A stretch of 64,000 bases of DNA. Source: Alligator mississippiensis. Lineage: Eukaryota > Chordata > Crocodylia > Alligatoridae. The stretch spans positions 36,744,001-36,808,000 of the forward strand of contig NC_081826.1 of NCBI RefSeq assembly GCF_030867095.1. The letters run 5' to 3'. The notes below the pieces were generated by a model. That model was not told where the DNA came from, searched no databases, and worked only from the letters and a program-made list of their open reading frames with translations. Shown one piece after another: positions 11,930 through 21,016 of this stretch. How positions within the stretch are numbered: the stretch's first letter is position 1; each line of letters opens with the position of its first letter. The position numbers were made by a program, and so were the translations under genes.

Positions 11930-12688
11930 AGGGCCTTGTTATATGGTAAGTTTAAATGACTTCTGGAACTCTTAACCCATGGACTGGCTGCGCTTAACAT
12001 TTTTAACTGGCTTAAAGCACTTGTTATTTGTCTTAAAGTTATGCCATTCAAAGGCAGGATCATCTCTAATCCACATAACCGTGCTCCTGTTCCATTAAGG
12101 TGTGGCCACTCCCCATAGCTATTCTGCCCAAGTTGAAGTCTTCCAGCATCCCAGGATACAGTGGCTCCTCCTGAGTCACAGCAAGTGGGGACACCCGGGT
12201 ACAGCAGAGTGCCTCTGCCCTGCTGCTCATGGCAGGCAGAGCAAGTGCCGCAGTTTAGAAGTCTCCACCAGCTGCGGTGCCTCCCACTGCTGCATGGACC
12301 GACTCACTGCTCCTACTGAGCAGAGCAAGTGCTGTGGCCCTGGAGCACCCAGTGACCACCATGCCTCCTGCTACCAGCCAGATCGGCTTGACCTGGCAGG
12401 AGCAGCAAGCTGGTCTAGGTGGCAGCAGGAGGCACCGCAGCTGCTGGGCACTCCAAAACTGTGGTGCTCACTCTGCCTGGCAGGAGCAGGGCAGGCACAT
12501 TTGCTCTGCCCAGCGGGAGCAGTGGGTCAGTCCTGCCCCTACCACCTAGTCCTGCCCCTGCTCAGTGGCAAGTCACAGTTGTGCAGAGAAAGTTTTTCAT
12601 CTTTAAGGTGTGACTGCTCCGTTAAGCCAATCAACACTAAACCAATTAACATTTGTACAGTTTACACAATAAGGTGTAACAAGGCCCT
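11930..12688. mobile_element. Inverted-repeat DNA transposon (AGGGCCTTGTTA termini)
   Basis: The left end agggccttgttatatgg and the right end, read on the minus strand as agggccttgttacacctta, form terminal inverted repeats of at least 12 bp. The interior (12,100-12,600) is GC-rich and has no recognisable coding domain. It sits between parts of the L2-like LINE. The target duplication is not clear. Confidence 0.65.
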
Positions 12689-12867
12689 AATAATCTCATC
12701 TGCAAACACAAACTCTTCCACTACCTAGTTCTATGCTGGTGGGGACAGGAGTCTGTAAGCTCTTTGGGGTTAGTCTTTTTGTTCTGTGTTTGTACTGTGC
12801 CCAGTACAGCAGGGACCAAGATTAGGGCTCCTAGATCCTCATACAAATAATAAAACAATAATTATGT
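12689..12867 (+). mobile_element. L2/L3-like LINE, segment 4 with 3' tail
   Basis: Ends with the ancient LINE tail gtaagctctttggggttagt, then gtttgtactgtgcccagta, and an A-rich caaataataaaaca terminus. Together with segments 1-3 it makes one element interrupted three times. Confidence 0.55.
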
Positions 12868-13057
12868 TTGCTGCTGTAGTTCTCCTGCTTGACCTGTGGG
12901 AGTTTAGGGTGTTAGGTCTATGTTGTATCAGGGTTGATGGTAGTCTTATGTAGAATTTGGATGATGATTTGTATGGGGTGGTTTGGATAGGGATGATCCA
13001 CCCTAGGCAGTGTGTTGGATTAGATGACCTCTGGAGGTCCCTTCCAGCCCGACTTCA
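12868..13057 (+). mobile_element. CR1 3' UTR, left arm of a tail-to-tail palindrome
   Basis: Runs from ctgctgtagttctcctgctt to gattagatgacctctggagg and cttccagccc, in CR1 sense orientation. It is the mirror image of the next element over about 190 bp. Confidence 0.85.
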
Positions 13058-13058
13058 T

Positions 13059-13440
13059 AAAATCATAGAAAAGTAAGGCTGAAAGGGACCTCCAGAGGTC
13101 ATCTAATCCAACCCCCTGCCTGAGGCAGGAACGTTCCCATGCAAACCATCCCACGTAGCAAAATCCAAACTCTGTGTAAGACCACCATCAAACCTGACCC
13201 ATCACAGACCTGACACCCTAACCCGCCACAGGTAAAGCAGGGGAACCAACAGCTGCCGACGGCCGGCTTCTGTGAACATGATCAGTATTTGTTCAAGTGA
13301 TCTGGGTCGAGGGCCACACTCCACTACAGAAGAAGGCAAAACCCACCACGTCCAAACCAACTGACCGTGCAGTAAGATCCCTTCCTGACCCCCAAATATG
13401 GTGATCGGTCTGACCCTGAGCAGAGGGGCAAGACCCTCCA
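13059..13440 (-). mobile_element. CR1 3' UTR fragment, right arm of the palindrome
   Basis: Starts aatcatagaaaagtaaggct, the reverse complement of a CR1 3' end, and continues through ctccagaggtcatctaatcc to ccttcctgacccccaaatat. The first ~195 bp mirror the left arm. A stem of about 33 bp at the centre is almost perfect. Confidence 0.85.
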
Positions 13441-13736
13441 GCCACGAGCCTGTCTCGGATCCCATGGATCGGCAGAGCTGTTGAAACGCACCTGCCAGGT
13501 CTGGGCCCCTCTCGCACCCTCTGTCCCCTAGGGGCCCGCCGGTTCTCCGGCACACCAGCTGCCCAAAAGCAGCACATCCCCCGGCAGCCCGCCAACCTCA
13601 TTTCACCCACGGAGCCGGTCCTCTCGTCTGTGCGGACCCGAGCCGGCTTCCAGCACAAGCAAGGCCACGGCGGTGCCTCGCGGGGACCTCCTGCAGCGGC
13701 CTCGGAGTCCAAGCACCCGCGCGCGGGGGAGGTGCC

Positions 13737-13767
13737 GGCCCCGGCCCCGGCCCCGGCCCCGGCCCGG
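13737..13767 (-). repeat. GGGGCC hexanucleotide repeat in BAALC intron 1
   Basis: On the plus strand ggcccc is repeated four times perfectly, followed by a partial unit. On the BAALC sense strand this reads GGGGCC. It lies about 160-190 bp downstream of the exon 1 donor. Confidence 0.9.
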
Positions 13768-13928
13768 CTGCAGCCCCGACCCGCTCCTGCGGCAGCGCCC
13801 GGCGGCGCGGGGCTCGTGGCGCTGCCCCGGGCCCCCCCACCGCGCGCAGCCGGGCCCGGGCAGCGGGTTTGCAGCGCGGCCCCGAGGACGAGAGGACCCG
13901 CGCGGGGCTCCCGGTCCCCCGCACTCAC

Positions 13929-14070
13929 CCGCGCCGGGCTCGGCGGCGCCGCCCTCCTGCGCCGGCCCGTCCGAGTCGGTGTTGGTCAGCCAGGTGGACT
14001 CGGTCTCCCGCGTCCAACTCTCGTAGTAGCGCGGCTCGATGGCATCGGCGCGGCTCCCGCCGCAGCCCAT
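13929..14070 (-). CDS. BAALC: BAALC exon 1 (coding part)
   Basis: Encodes the amino terminus of BAALC (brain and acute leukaemia cytoplasmic protein), a small membrane-tethered neural and haematopoietic protein. The start ATG (14,070-14,068) sits in a strong Kozak context (gagaccATGg). The translation begins MGCGGSRADAIEPRYYESW and continues through RETESTWLTNTDSD, which I recognise as the near-invariant vertebrate start. Gly2 and Cys3 fit N-myristoylation plus palmitoylation (known for the family). The exon gives 47 codons plus one base, and ends at a consensus donor CGG|GTGAGT. After residue 34 the sequence becomes Ala/Gly/Glu-rich and less conserved. Position 30 is Asn where I recall Tyr in human. 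Later exons are outside the window. Confidence 0.95.
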
Positions 14071-14085
14071 GGTCTCGGCGCCGCC

Positions 14086-14121
14086 TCAGCGCCGGCGCCC
14101 GGCCAGCGCCGCTCGCCCCAT
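14086..14121 (-). CDS. Possible upstream ORF in BAALC 5' leader
   Basis: An ATG at 14,121 is followed by ten codons (MGRAALAGRRR) and a TGA ending at 14,086, 15 bp before the BAALC start codon and in the same frame. It matters only if transcription starts upstream of 14,121, which the TATA-like motif at 14,153-14,159 makes borderline. Confidence 0.3.
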   Translation of the reverse strand: MGRAALAGRRR

Positions 14122-14857
14122 GCCGGCCGCGCCCCGCGCCGCCTCCGCGCCCCTTTATTCTCTCCCCTCCTCCTGCCGCCGCCTCAGTCTCCTCCTCCCC
14201 GGGGCTTCCCGCCGCGCCCCGCTCCTCGCTGCCTCCTACCTCGCCCCCGGCGCACAGGGAAGGAGGCGGGAAGCGCCGAGGAGGCGCCCGCCTCCCCCCG
14301 CCGCCTGTGCCCCGCGGGGAATCGTGCGCCGGTGCCCGGCGGCCCTGCCCCGGCCCCGCCTTGCCCGCCTCGCGGCGGCAGCCTCGCGGCTTTAGCCACC
14401 CGTGCTGGGCCCGCTGCGACGAGGCAGCCTGTGGGCACCGGCGCCCAGGAACCGGCGCTTCGGCTCCACAAGCCGGTGGGCTGCTGCTCGCTGCCGCCAC
14501 CGCTCCTGCCTCCACAAGCCACACGCACCACGCCCAGGTTGCTACCGCTCGCCGGCAGCCCGGCGGGTGCCGCAGCTGCCCCGTGCCTACCCGCACAGGG
14601 GAGCTCCGTTGGGGGTTGACGCCTGTGCCGTGGGAGTTCCTGGAGGTCAAGGCCCAGCCCTGGTAGAGACTGTCCTCCAATGGAGGGATTGCCACCCAGT
14701 CCCTAGGGGCTGGCGTCGGGAATTAGACCCCATACTACTAAGCATCCCACATATATGTAGCAAAGATATCTCTGTTCTAACTAATTTCTCTCTCCTATAA
14801 TTATTTTATAACAGACAGCAGTAGGTGTTGCCCCTAGGATTCCTTTTACCAGGGACC

Positions 14858-15390
14858 CCCAAGGATTGACACAGCCCCTCGTTCGATTTGGTATCAAGTG
14901 AACTTTAATAGTAATCCCTAGGCTTTATTACAAGTTTCCTCCTTGTAATACGACTTGGCAAGACGCAGCAGCCTTCGGTGGTACCAGCCTCAGACCCTCC
15001 TCCGCTGGGGTGTGGGAGGTTAGCTTCTGGATTCCTCCTCATTCAAACAAGAATTCCAAGGTTGCTCCTGTCTCCCCAAGGTGGCAGCACAAAACACACG
15101 TGTTCCTTGGTTTGTTCACTACTTTTGTAACTTCGCACCTCAAATTGTCCAATCCTCAAGTTTCTTACCTCATCTTTTTATATAAGATACTCCAATCCTA
15201 TTCTGTTTTTGGTTTCCTTTCCTTCTAGGGAAACTACTGTACCTGGTTAGTCCACGGTACCAATCACAGTACTCACTTTTCCCAGTGCCTTATAAGGCAC
15301 TCTGTACAATTGAATTGCTTAGTTCCAGGAAGGCCTAAAGTTATGCTAAGAGCCTGAGCATAACTCAGGTTACCTGCTACAGTAAGCAGC
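14858..15390 (-). mobile_element. LTR-like repeat, family E (copy 1)
   Basis: Homologous to 45,212-45,757 in the same orientation. Both share aaggattga near the start, then ggtatcaagtgaacttta and atagtaa, and later gcttagttcc and taagagcc. The minus strand has an ATTAAA signal just before the conserved end, compatible with a solo LTR. I found no flanking duplication, so the class is uncertain. Confidence 0.5.
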
Positions 15391-15428
15391 TGCTTCTAGG
15401 ACAGCAACCTTGTATTTCCGTGGTGACA

Positions 15429-15700
15429 GATGGCAGAACAAGGAGCAAAGGCCTCAAGCTGCAGCAAAGGAAGTCTAAATTAGATATTAGGAAAACCTTT
15501 CTTAGGAGGAGGGTAGTAAAGCCTGAAGCAGGTTACCCAGAGAAGCTGTGAAATCTCCATCCTGAGAGGTTTTTAAGAACCTGGTAGACAAAGCCTTGAC
15601 TGGGATGATCTAGTTGGGGATGGTCCTGCTTTGAGCAGGGGGTTGGACTAGATGACCCATGAGGTCCCTTCCAACCCCAATTTTCTGTGATTCTATGATA
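15429..15700 (+). mobile_element. CR1 LINE, 3' end fragment
   Basis: Starts atggcagaacaaggagcaaa, a conserved part of the CR1 carboxy terminus, includes ttagatattaggaaaacctt, and ends with gttggactagatgaccc and a tctgtgattctatgata terminus. A conserved subfamily close to that of the minus-strand copy at 28,429. Confidence 0.9.
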
Positions 15701-16541
15701 TAAACACCCCCTTTCTTTCTAATGCATTTTATAAAGTGATGGGAAAATCATACACAGGAATCACTTCATCCAGTACTGAAAACCAGCCAGCCACTCTTTA
15801 ACAGCACGCAGCAAGTCTACACAACTATGCAATCAAAACTGGGGAAGGTGGAGGGGAACGTAGATGACCACAACAGGCTGTCAGTGTTGGAGTTAGACAC
15901 ACAAAGCTACTAGTGTTGTTAGCCATCGTCTACAAAGCATGGCATGAGATGCTGAATGGATGAAAGGGATTTGGTGGATCTCCCTTTTATGTTATCCAAT
16001 ACATCCACACCTGCTTAAAAGTGACTCAGAAGGAAGAGTTCCCTATTATTGCTAAATTACCTGTAATGCTTCTCATACAAGGCAGCCACCTAGATGTTTC
16101 TTAGCAGCTACTCATCCAAGTTCTGACTCACCATGGTCTTGCTTACCCTATGAGATTTGATGAGATCACTCACGTAAATGGTATTGCTGACATTTGTAGC
16201 CCACATATTTTCCGCTACCAAAGCAGCGTAGTTTCAGAAGCTTCCAGAGCAGCAATCTAATGGGAAGAAGATCCTACTACTTCACAGCTGGCTCATAGTT
16301 TCCATGGATTACTACTTTTGTTTTTTAAAGAAGGGCTTCAACATGGAATGTTCAAATTCTACTGACTACAACCTAGAGTCCTCACCAATGGCTGTTAGAA
16401 ATGTGCTTTTTCTCACTAATTTTTCCCCTGGTATTTCTGATAAAGTATCCAGCAGAGTCTAGAGATATCTGGAAGTGTGCAGGCAAACCTGACACATTTC
16501 CTACTCAACATATTGTATACCCCAGCCATGACGTTCTAGGG
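15701..16541. other. Intergenic, nothing recognised
   Basis: AT-rich unique-looking sequence between two transposon insertions. No exon, promoter or repeat is recognised. Confidence 0.5.
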
Positions 16542-16804
16542 CAGTCGGGTCTGATCTTTTTGGCAGGCGTCCCACAGATTACTGCACTCCCCAAGTGTCA
16601 CTCAGATCCTCTTCCACTGCCTGATCTGCTGCTCTGCTTTCTATTTCCCACTCTGTGCTCCATGCCTGATTTCCTGCTCTGCCTTCTGCTTCTTGCCCTA
16701 TGTGCTGCCTGTCACCTCCCTCATCTGTTGGGTGCCACACACAGAAGCTGCCCATGCCACTTGTTCCTTGTGCAGTTGTAACTGTTGCAAGCTCGCAACC
16801 CCTG
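16542..16804. mobile_element. hAT-like MITE
   Basis: Starts cagtcgggtctgatcttttt and ends ctcgcaacccctg, a Charlie-type pair of termini. It is flanked by ttctaggg (16,534-16,541) and ttctacgg (16,805-16,812), an 8-bp duplication with one mismatch. The interior is pyrimidine-rich with repeated ctgctctgcc-type motifs. No transposase. Confidence 0.8.
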
Positions 16805-17746
16805 TTCTACGGAAAGGCTGCTTAAGGAACCTGTGTGAGATTCTGGATCAGGACTTGGGCAATATGGTCAGTGCTGCTCATGTTTCATATTTAAGTAGGC
16901 TGTGCCTATGTAGAACAGCGTTCTAGAAAGACATGGGTCCTGAATCAGGTGCCCATATAGAAGAAAGCTCTAGGGAAGACCTTCTCATTCCACACATACT
17001 TACAAAAAGCACAGACTTCCTATGGAGCCATATACCTTTTCATATGTATTTTCAAGCTTTCTATGAAAACGAAGGTCCACATGTACTTGCAGATAATGAA
17101 ACGTCCGCTAAGTTTATCACCATATACAGGCACAACGACAAGAGAACAATGCAAAAATCTACCACGTCTCTCCTTCTCATATTTAACATTAGGGAACAAC
17201 TGGCTTGTATATGTGAAGCAAGTTTTAAAACTGTTTGGACTTGGTCAAATCAAAATCACTTTTCACTCAAGTATTCTGTACAGAAATTCAAATTTGCTGT
17301 GACCTCTGGAACAGTTACAACTATATTTTTTAGTAATGCAAAACTTTACTTTTCCATAAGTTTCACATTCAAGTCTGTGCCCGCCTCTGCTCAAGAAGGT
17401 GGTCTCGGGCAACTCTTGCGCGGGCGGCTAACCGGATCTGCCCCCGTCTCGCTGGGAGGTCCCTGGAGGGTGCCCCGGGAGCTGGTGGCAGATCCCCGGG
17501 ACTCGCTGACCGAGGTCTTGGCTGGGCCCACAACAGGGGGGTCCCCCTCTCTGCGGCCTCCAGTGCCAAAGCGCCCCTGGGCGGATTCTCGCGGGGCTCC
17601 GACCTCCCCTACACCCTGGCCAACGCCACCTTTGGTCGCGGAACTTCTGCTCCTTGTCCCCGGCCCGAGGACTGCACGTCCTGGGCCCTCTTGCCCTTGC
17701 GGGCTTCTTTCCCGACACCCTCGCCGGCGTCTCTGCCAGCGCTTCC

Positions 17747-18350
17747 CCGGTTCCTTCACCGGAGTTCCTGCCGGCTCTATCCCGGTTCCCTCACCGGTGG
17801 TTGCTGCCGGCTCTTCCCTGGTTCCCTCACCGATGGTTCCTGCCAGCTCTATCCCGGTTCCCTCACTGGTGGTCCCTGCCGGCTCTTCCCCAGTTCCCTC
17901 ACCGGTGGTTCCTGCCGGCTCTATCCCGGTTCCCTCACCGGAGTTCCTGCCGGCTCTATCCCGGTTCCCTCACTGGTGGTCCCTGCTGGCTCTTCCCCAG
18001 TTCCCTCACCGATGGTTCCTGCCGGCTCTATCCCGGTTCCCTCACCGGTGGTTCCTGCCGGCTCCATCCTGGTTCCCTCACCGGAGTTCCTGCCGGCTCT
18101 ATCCCAGTTCCCTCACCGGTGGTTGCTGCCGGCTCTTCCCTGGTTCCCTCACCGGTGGTCCCTGCTGGCTCTTCCCCAGTTCCCTCACTGGAGTTCCTGC
18201 CGGCTCTATCCTGGTTCCCTCACCGGTGGTTCCTGCCGGCTCTTCTCTGGTTCCCTCACTGGTGGTCCCTGCTGGCTCTTCCCCAGTTCCCTCACCAGAG
18301 TTCCTGCCGGCTCTATCCCGGTTCCCTCACCGGCTCCTCTACCGGCTCCC
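17747..18350. repeat. 36-bp GC-rich minisatellite, about 16 copies
   Basis: Consensus unit ggttccctcaccggtggttc followed by ctgccggctctatccc (36 bp). Recurrent 35-bp variants have 'ggag' in place of 'ggtgg' at about every third to fifth unit. Because 35-bp units shift frame, all three plus-strand frames stay open through the array, giving proline-rich peptides. I regard these as non-coding. On the minus strand nearly every unit carries CGGTGAGG, which resembles a splice donor. Confidence 0.95.
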
Positions 18351-18499
18351 TTGTCAATTTTGCCGCTCTTCCTCGGCGCCGCGGCTCTCCCAGCCTCCAC
18401 CACTCCCAGCGCTGCTGCAGCCTATTTGGTCCGCAGCAAAGACCCTGTGCGGGTGCCCGGTTCCAATCTCAGGCTTCCCTCTGGGCCTCACGTCCTCCC

Positions 18500-18567
18500 G
18501 CAGCGCGCCCCCTCTGCCTTCAGGGCCGCGTTTTATTTCCGCCGAGCAGCGCCTCTCTCTGACGTCA
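18500..18567 (-). promoter_or_regulatory. CRE plus TATA-like box, candidate minus-strand promoter
   Basis: A perfect palindromic CRE (TGACGTCA) at 18,560-18,567 is followed on the minus strand, about 22 bp further, by GGAAATAAAA (18,531-18,540). Transcription would start near 18,505 and run through the minisatellite towards BAALC. Spacing suits a CRE/TATA core promoter, but the TATA element is non-canonical. Confidence 0.4.
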
Positions 18568-18805
18568 CTCCACTCCAGCTGTATGAAAGCGCGACTAACG
18601 AGCCGCGCGGGTGGTTCCCCGGCCTGCACGCCACTATCGCTCTCCCCTCCTGCGAAGCATAAGCGAGCGTTTCCTCTGGCTCTGGGCCGGGGTTTCCCTC
18701 TAGCCCCGTTGTCCCTGGGACAAAGTCACTGAAATAATCCTATTCCACTTTGCCTCTGCTATAATTTTCACTCTCAAAGATGAAAGTTTGGCACAGTTTA
18801 AAGTA

Positions 18806-19384
18806 CAGGCAGTCCTCAGACTTTCGACACAATTGGTTTCTGAAAACCATGTCTTAAGTCGAAATGTTGTAACTCGGAACTGATTTTCCCAGAGGAAACA
18901 ATGTTATAAATGGAGGATTGGTTACTGAACCAAGGTCCAATATCCTATTTTCACCAAAAATAATCCAGAATTTTGTACTCAATCAATTATAGATGAGTAA
19001 TATCGCTACATTAATGTATTTATATTGTAAATAGCAATCATATTGACTTGAAAAGACTTCTTTGAGGAGACTTTGCTGGATATTTTGAAGGGCTCTTGGT
19101 TGGATGTTTTGAAGGGTTCTTGGCTGGAGTCTTCTCAGGAGTCTTGGCTGCAGATTTTCTGGAGTCTTGTCTGCTTTCTTAAAGAAAGTGTCCAAGGAAG
19201 TTTGGACAGATGTTCTCCCGGGAGATGGGTGACGCAGCAAACTTGTTTGTTTGTGTGGCTTGGCATCAGATCAAGTGTTGTAAAGTCAAAACTGATGTCA
19301 TAAAGTTGAAACAGGGTGTCAATTTATAAATCTTGTAAGTGTGAAACGTTGTAACTCGAAACATTGTAAGTCAAGGACTGCCTG
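18806..19384. mobile_element. Tigger (pogo-type Tc1/mariner) element, internally deleted
   Basis: Termini caggcagtcctcagactt and, inverted, caggcagtccttgacttaca are Tigger-type. The element is flanked by TA on both sides (18,804-18,805 and 19,385-19,386), the hallmark of Tc1/mariner insertion. At 579 bp it is far shorter than the autonomous ~2.5 kb form. A carboxy-terminal transposase remnant is on the minus strand. Confidence 0.9.
18983..19240 (-). pseudogene. Tigger transposase C-terminal remnant with PIP-box-like motif
   Basis: An 85-codon open frame inside the Tigger element. It reads SVQTSLDTFFKKADKTPEN, then an internal repeat of the type L-R-R-L-Q-P-R / L-Q-N-I-Q-P-R. QTSLDTFF fits the PCNA-interacting (PIP) consensus Q-x-x-L-x-x-F-F. 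A PIP box near the carboxy terminus is established for the pogo transposase. The catalytic DDE region is missing, so this is a fossil. Confidence 0.5.
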
Positions 19385-19468
19385 TAATTCAAAATCCCTT
19401 TGGAATGGACATGTTAGGCATCCATAACTAACTCAAATTACAGTTGCTAGCTCTAATAGACTGTATAC

Positions 19469-19794
19469 CAGGGGTCAGCTTTGAGTGGGGGGCAAGAGGC
19501 ACAAGCAGGGCTGGGGGGCTGTTGTGGGGGGGACTCACACAAAACAAATACACAAGATCAAAGGGAGTATCAGAAGTTTTATTTATTGTCACAAGGTTTA
19601 CAATTTTTAGAAAATCTGTTATTTACCATAAAATTATTACCATATGATTATTAACTATACTAACATGCAGTGCATCCTGCCATGTACCCCCTGCCCTCAT
19701 TTTGTTTTTCTGGCATGCCAGCACTCTGGCACTTTCCAAGGTAGACATTGTGGTTTATTTTGGCACTCTGGCCAAAAACCATTGCCTAACCCTG
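19469..19794. mobile_element. hAT-like MITE
   Basis: Starts caggggtcagctttgag and ends attgcctaaccctg (inverted: cagggttaggcaat). Flanking 8-bp duplication ctgtatac / ctgtatag with one mismatch. AT-rich interior, no coding capacity. Confidence 0.85.
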
Positions 19795-19802
19795 CTGTAT
19801 AG

Positions 19803-21016
19803 TTTTATGCTTTGCAGTTCTTAATGAAACAAAGAGTGATATTTATTTTATTCCCAAATGGAAAAGCATAGTACAATAAAAATAATTCTAATCTTGAGAT
19901 ATAGGGAGAAGCAATTTATAGGGGGAAAAAGAGAAGTGATAGGTAAATCAGACAATTTAGATTTCTCCTGTAATTTTATCCAACTCAGATAGGAGCACTG
20001 ATCACAGTTGTACCAACAGAGAAAGGAAGTATAATTCATTAGCACTGAAACAATAAATCCATGCTCCTAGGTTTATCAAGTAACATGAATCACATTCACT
20101 CCAGCAGTGAACCCAATGATGCAAATGCAGTTACATCAGCAATTAATCTAACCCATTGTAAAGAAAGGTGGACAAACATTCAGTAGGAAGTAGGAAGAAG
20201 GATGGTGGCCATGTGTGAAGGAAAAAGTTATCTGAAGAAATGAAATGGAAAAGGTTCACAGCTTGTTTTCTTTCCTTGTTTCAGTGTCCTAGCTATTTTA
20301 AGAGAGCAGAAGTGAGACTAAGAATATACATTTTTTCATGGTCTCATTTCATTTTTCCTGCTGTTGCCACCAAACTATAAAATTACTACAGAAGTAAATA
20401 ATTAGCACAAGTACAGTGTCCTGTCATTCAAAGTAAGTGTAATTTGCTTCTTAGACAATTTGCATTTGTGCTGATTGGTCCTGTGGCCGCAATATTTGTT
20501 GTATGTAAGGCAGTAAAGGCTGCTCTATATATGTTGTTTACTATCATTTCCCTTACCACTCCCCCTCCCCCTGAGAAGAAGCATTGGACACCACATAGTA
20601 CAAAGAAAATTGGGGGGAAAAACAGTTAGAACAACTCTTAGGCATTCTATATTTAGTATTTTTCAAAATAAATTTAGCTTAAGTTTTTATTTTCCCCCAT
20701 AAATCTCCTTGCATGGCAACAATATGGTGCACTGATAATCATTTCCCTCAAATAATCAGGTCAAATTCACTATTTTGTCATTATGCTGAAATCAGTGAAG
20801 TTGCACCATGAATAGATTTGATCCCTTAGCTCTTATATTTGCTTCAATAATGCATCTATTCTTGTAATCTTCAAATTATATTTTTCCTGGTTCTGTTTAA
20901 TAGAGTTTAGCATGTGTATAGATTTTTATCCCAATTTTCTTCTATTATCTGCTTTGCTTTGCATTGGACAGCAACCAGAAAGCCAGTTTCACCAGTCATT
21001 TAAAGATTCCTTGTTA
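19803..21016. other. Intergenic, nothing recognised
   Basis: About 1.2 kb of AT-rich sequence with no exon-like or repeat-like structure that I can identify. Confidence 0.5.

Larger units (their letters stand above)
1..13928 (-). other. BAALC: BAALC intron 1 (partial, 5' part)
   Basis: Everything below the BAALC exon 1 splice donor is read as intron 1, continuing beyond the left edge of the window. I looked for the later BAALC coding exons on the minus strand here and saw none, which fits the very long first intron of the gene in other vertebrates (from memory). Apart from the repeats listed separately, I see nothing recognisable in 446-1,148, 1,200-2,040, 3,300-4,880, 6,180-7,380, 7,500-8,420 and 8,880-9,390. 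These stretches are AT-rich unique-looking sequence. Confidence 0.75.
13560..14625. promoter_or_regulatory. BAALC: CpG island spanning BAALC exon 1 and promoter
   Basis: Dense CpG over about 1 kb, in sharp contrast to both flanks. It is centred on BAALC exon 1 as expected for a CpG-island promoter. On the minus strand an AATAAAGG TATA-like motif lies at 14,153-14,159, about 85 bp upstream of the start codon, among GC-box-like runs. Long open frames on both strands here are a by-product of base composition. Confidence 0.8.
17380..18735. promoter_or_regulatory. Second CpG-rich island, upstream of BAALC
   Basis: A sharply bounded GC- and CpG-rich block about 3.3-4.6 kb upstream of BAALC exon 1. 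It contains a 36-bp minisatellite (listed separately), a perfect CRE and a TATA-like box. It may be an alternative BAALC promoter, the promoter of a non-coding RNA, or a 5' region from an unrecognised retroelement. The sequence alone does not decide between these. Confidence 0.5.

Noticed and set aside
1..13928. Further BAALC exons or FZD6
   Set aside because: No minus-strand exon with flanking AG/GT matching the rest of BAALC, and nothing resembling Frizzled, was found. They must lie beyond the left edge.
13630..14666. Long plus-strand frames opposite BAALC exon 1 (up to 329 codons)
   Set aside because: Antisense to a recognised exon in a CpG island; low-complexity Pro/Ala/Arg translations without any motif.
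16933..18732. 599-codon plus-strand open frame
   Set aside because: Its first part is AT-rich intergenic DNA and the rest is a minisatellite open in all three frames. There is no conserved domain, so it is a composition artefact.
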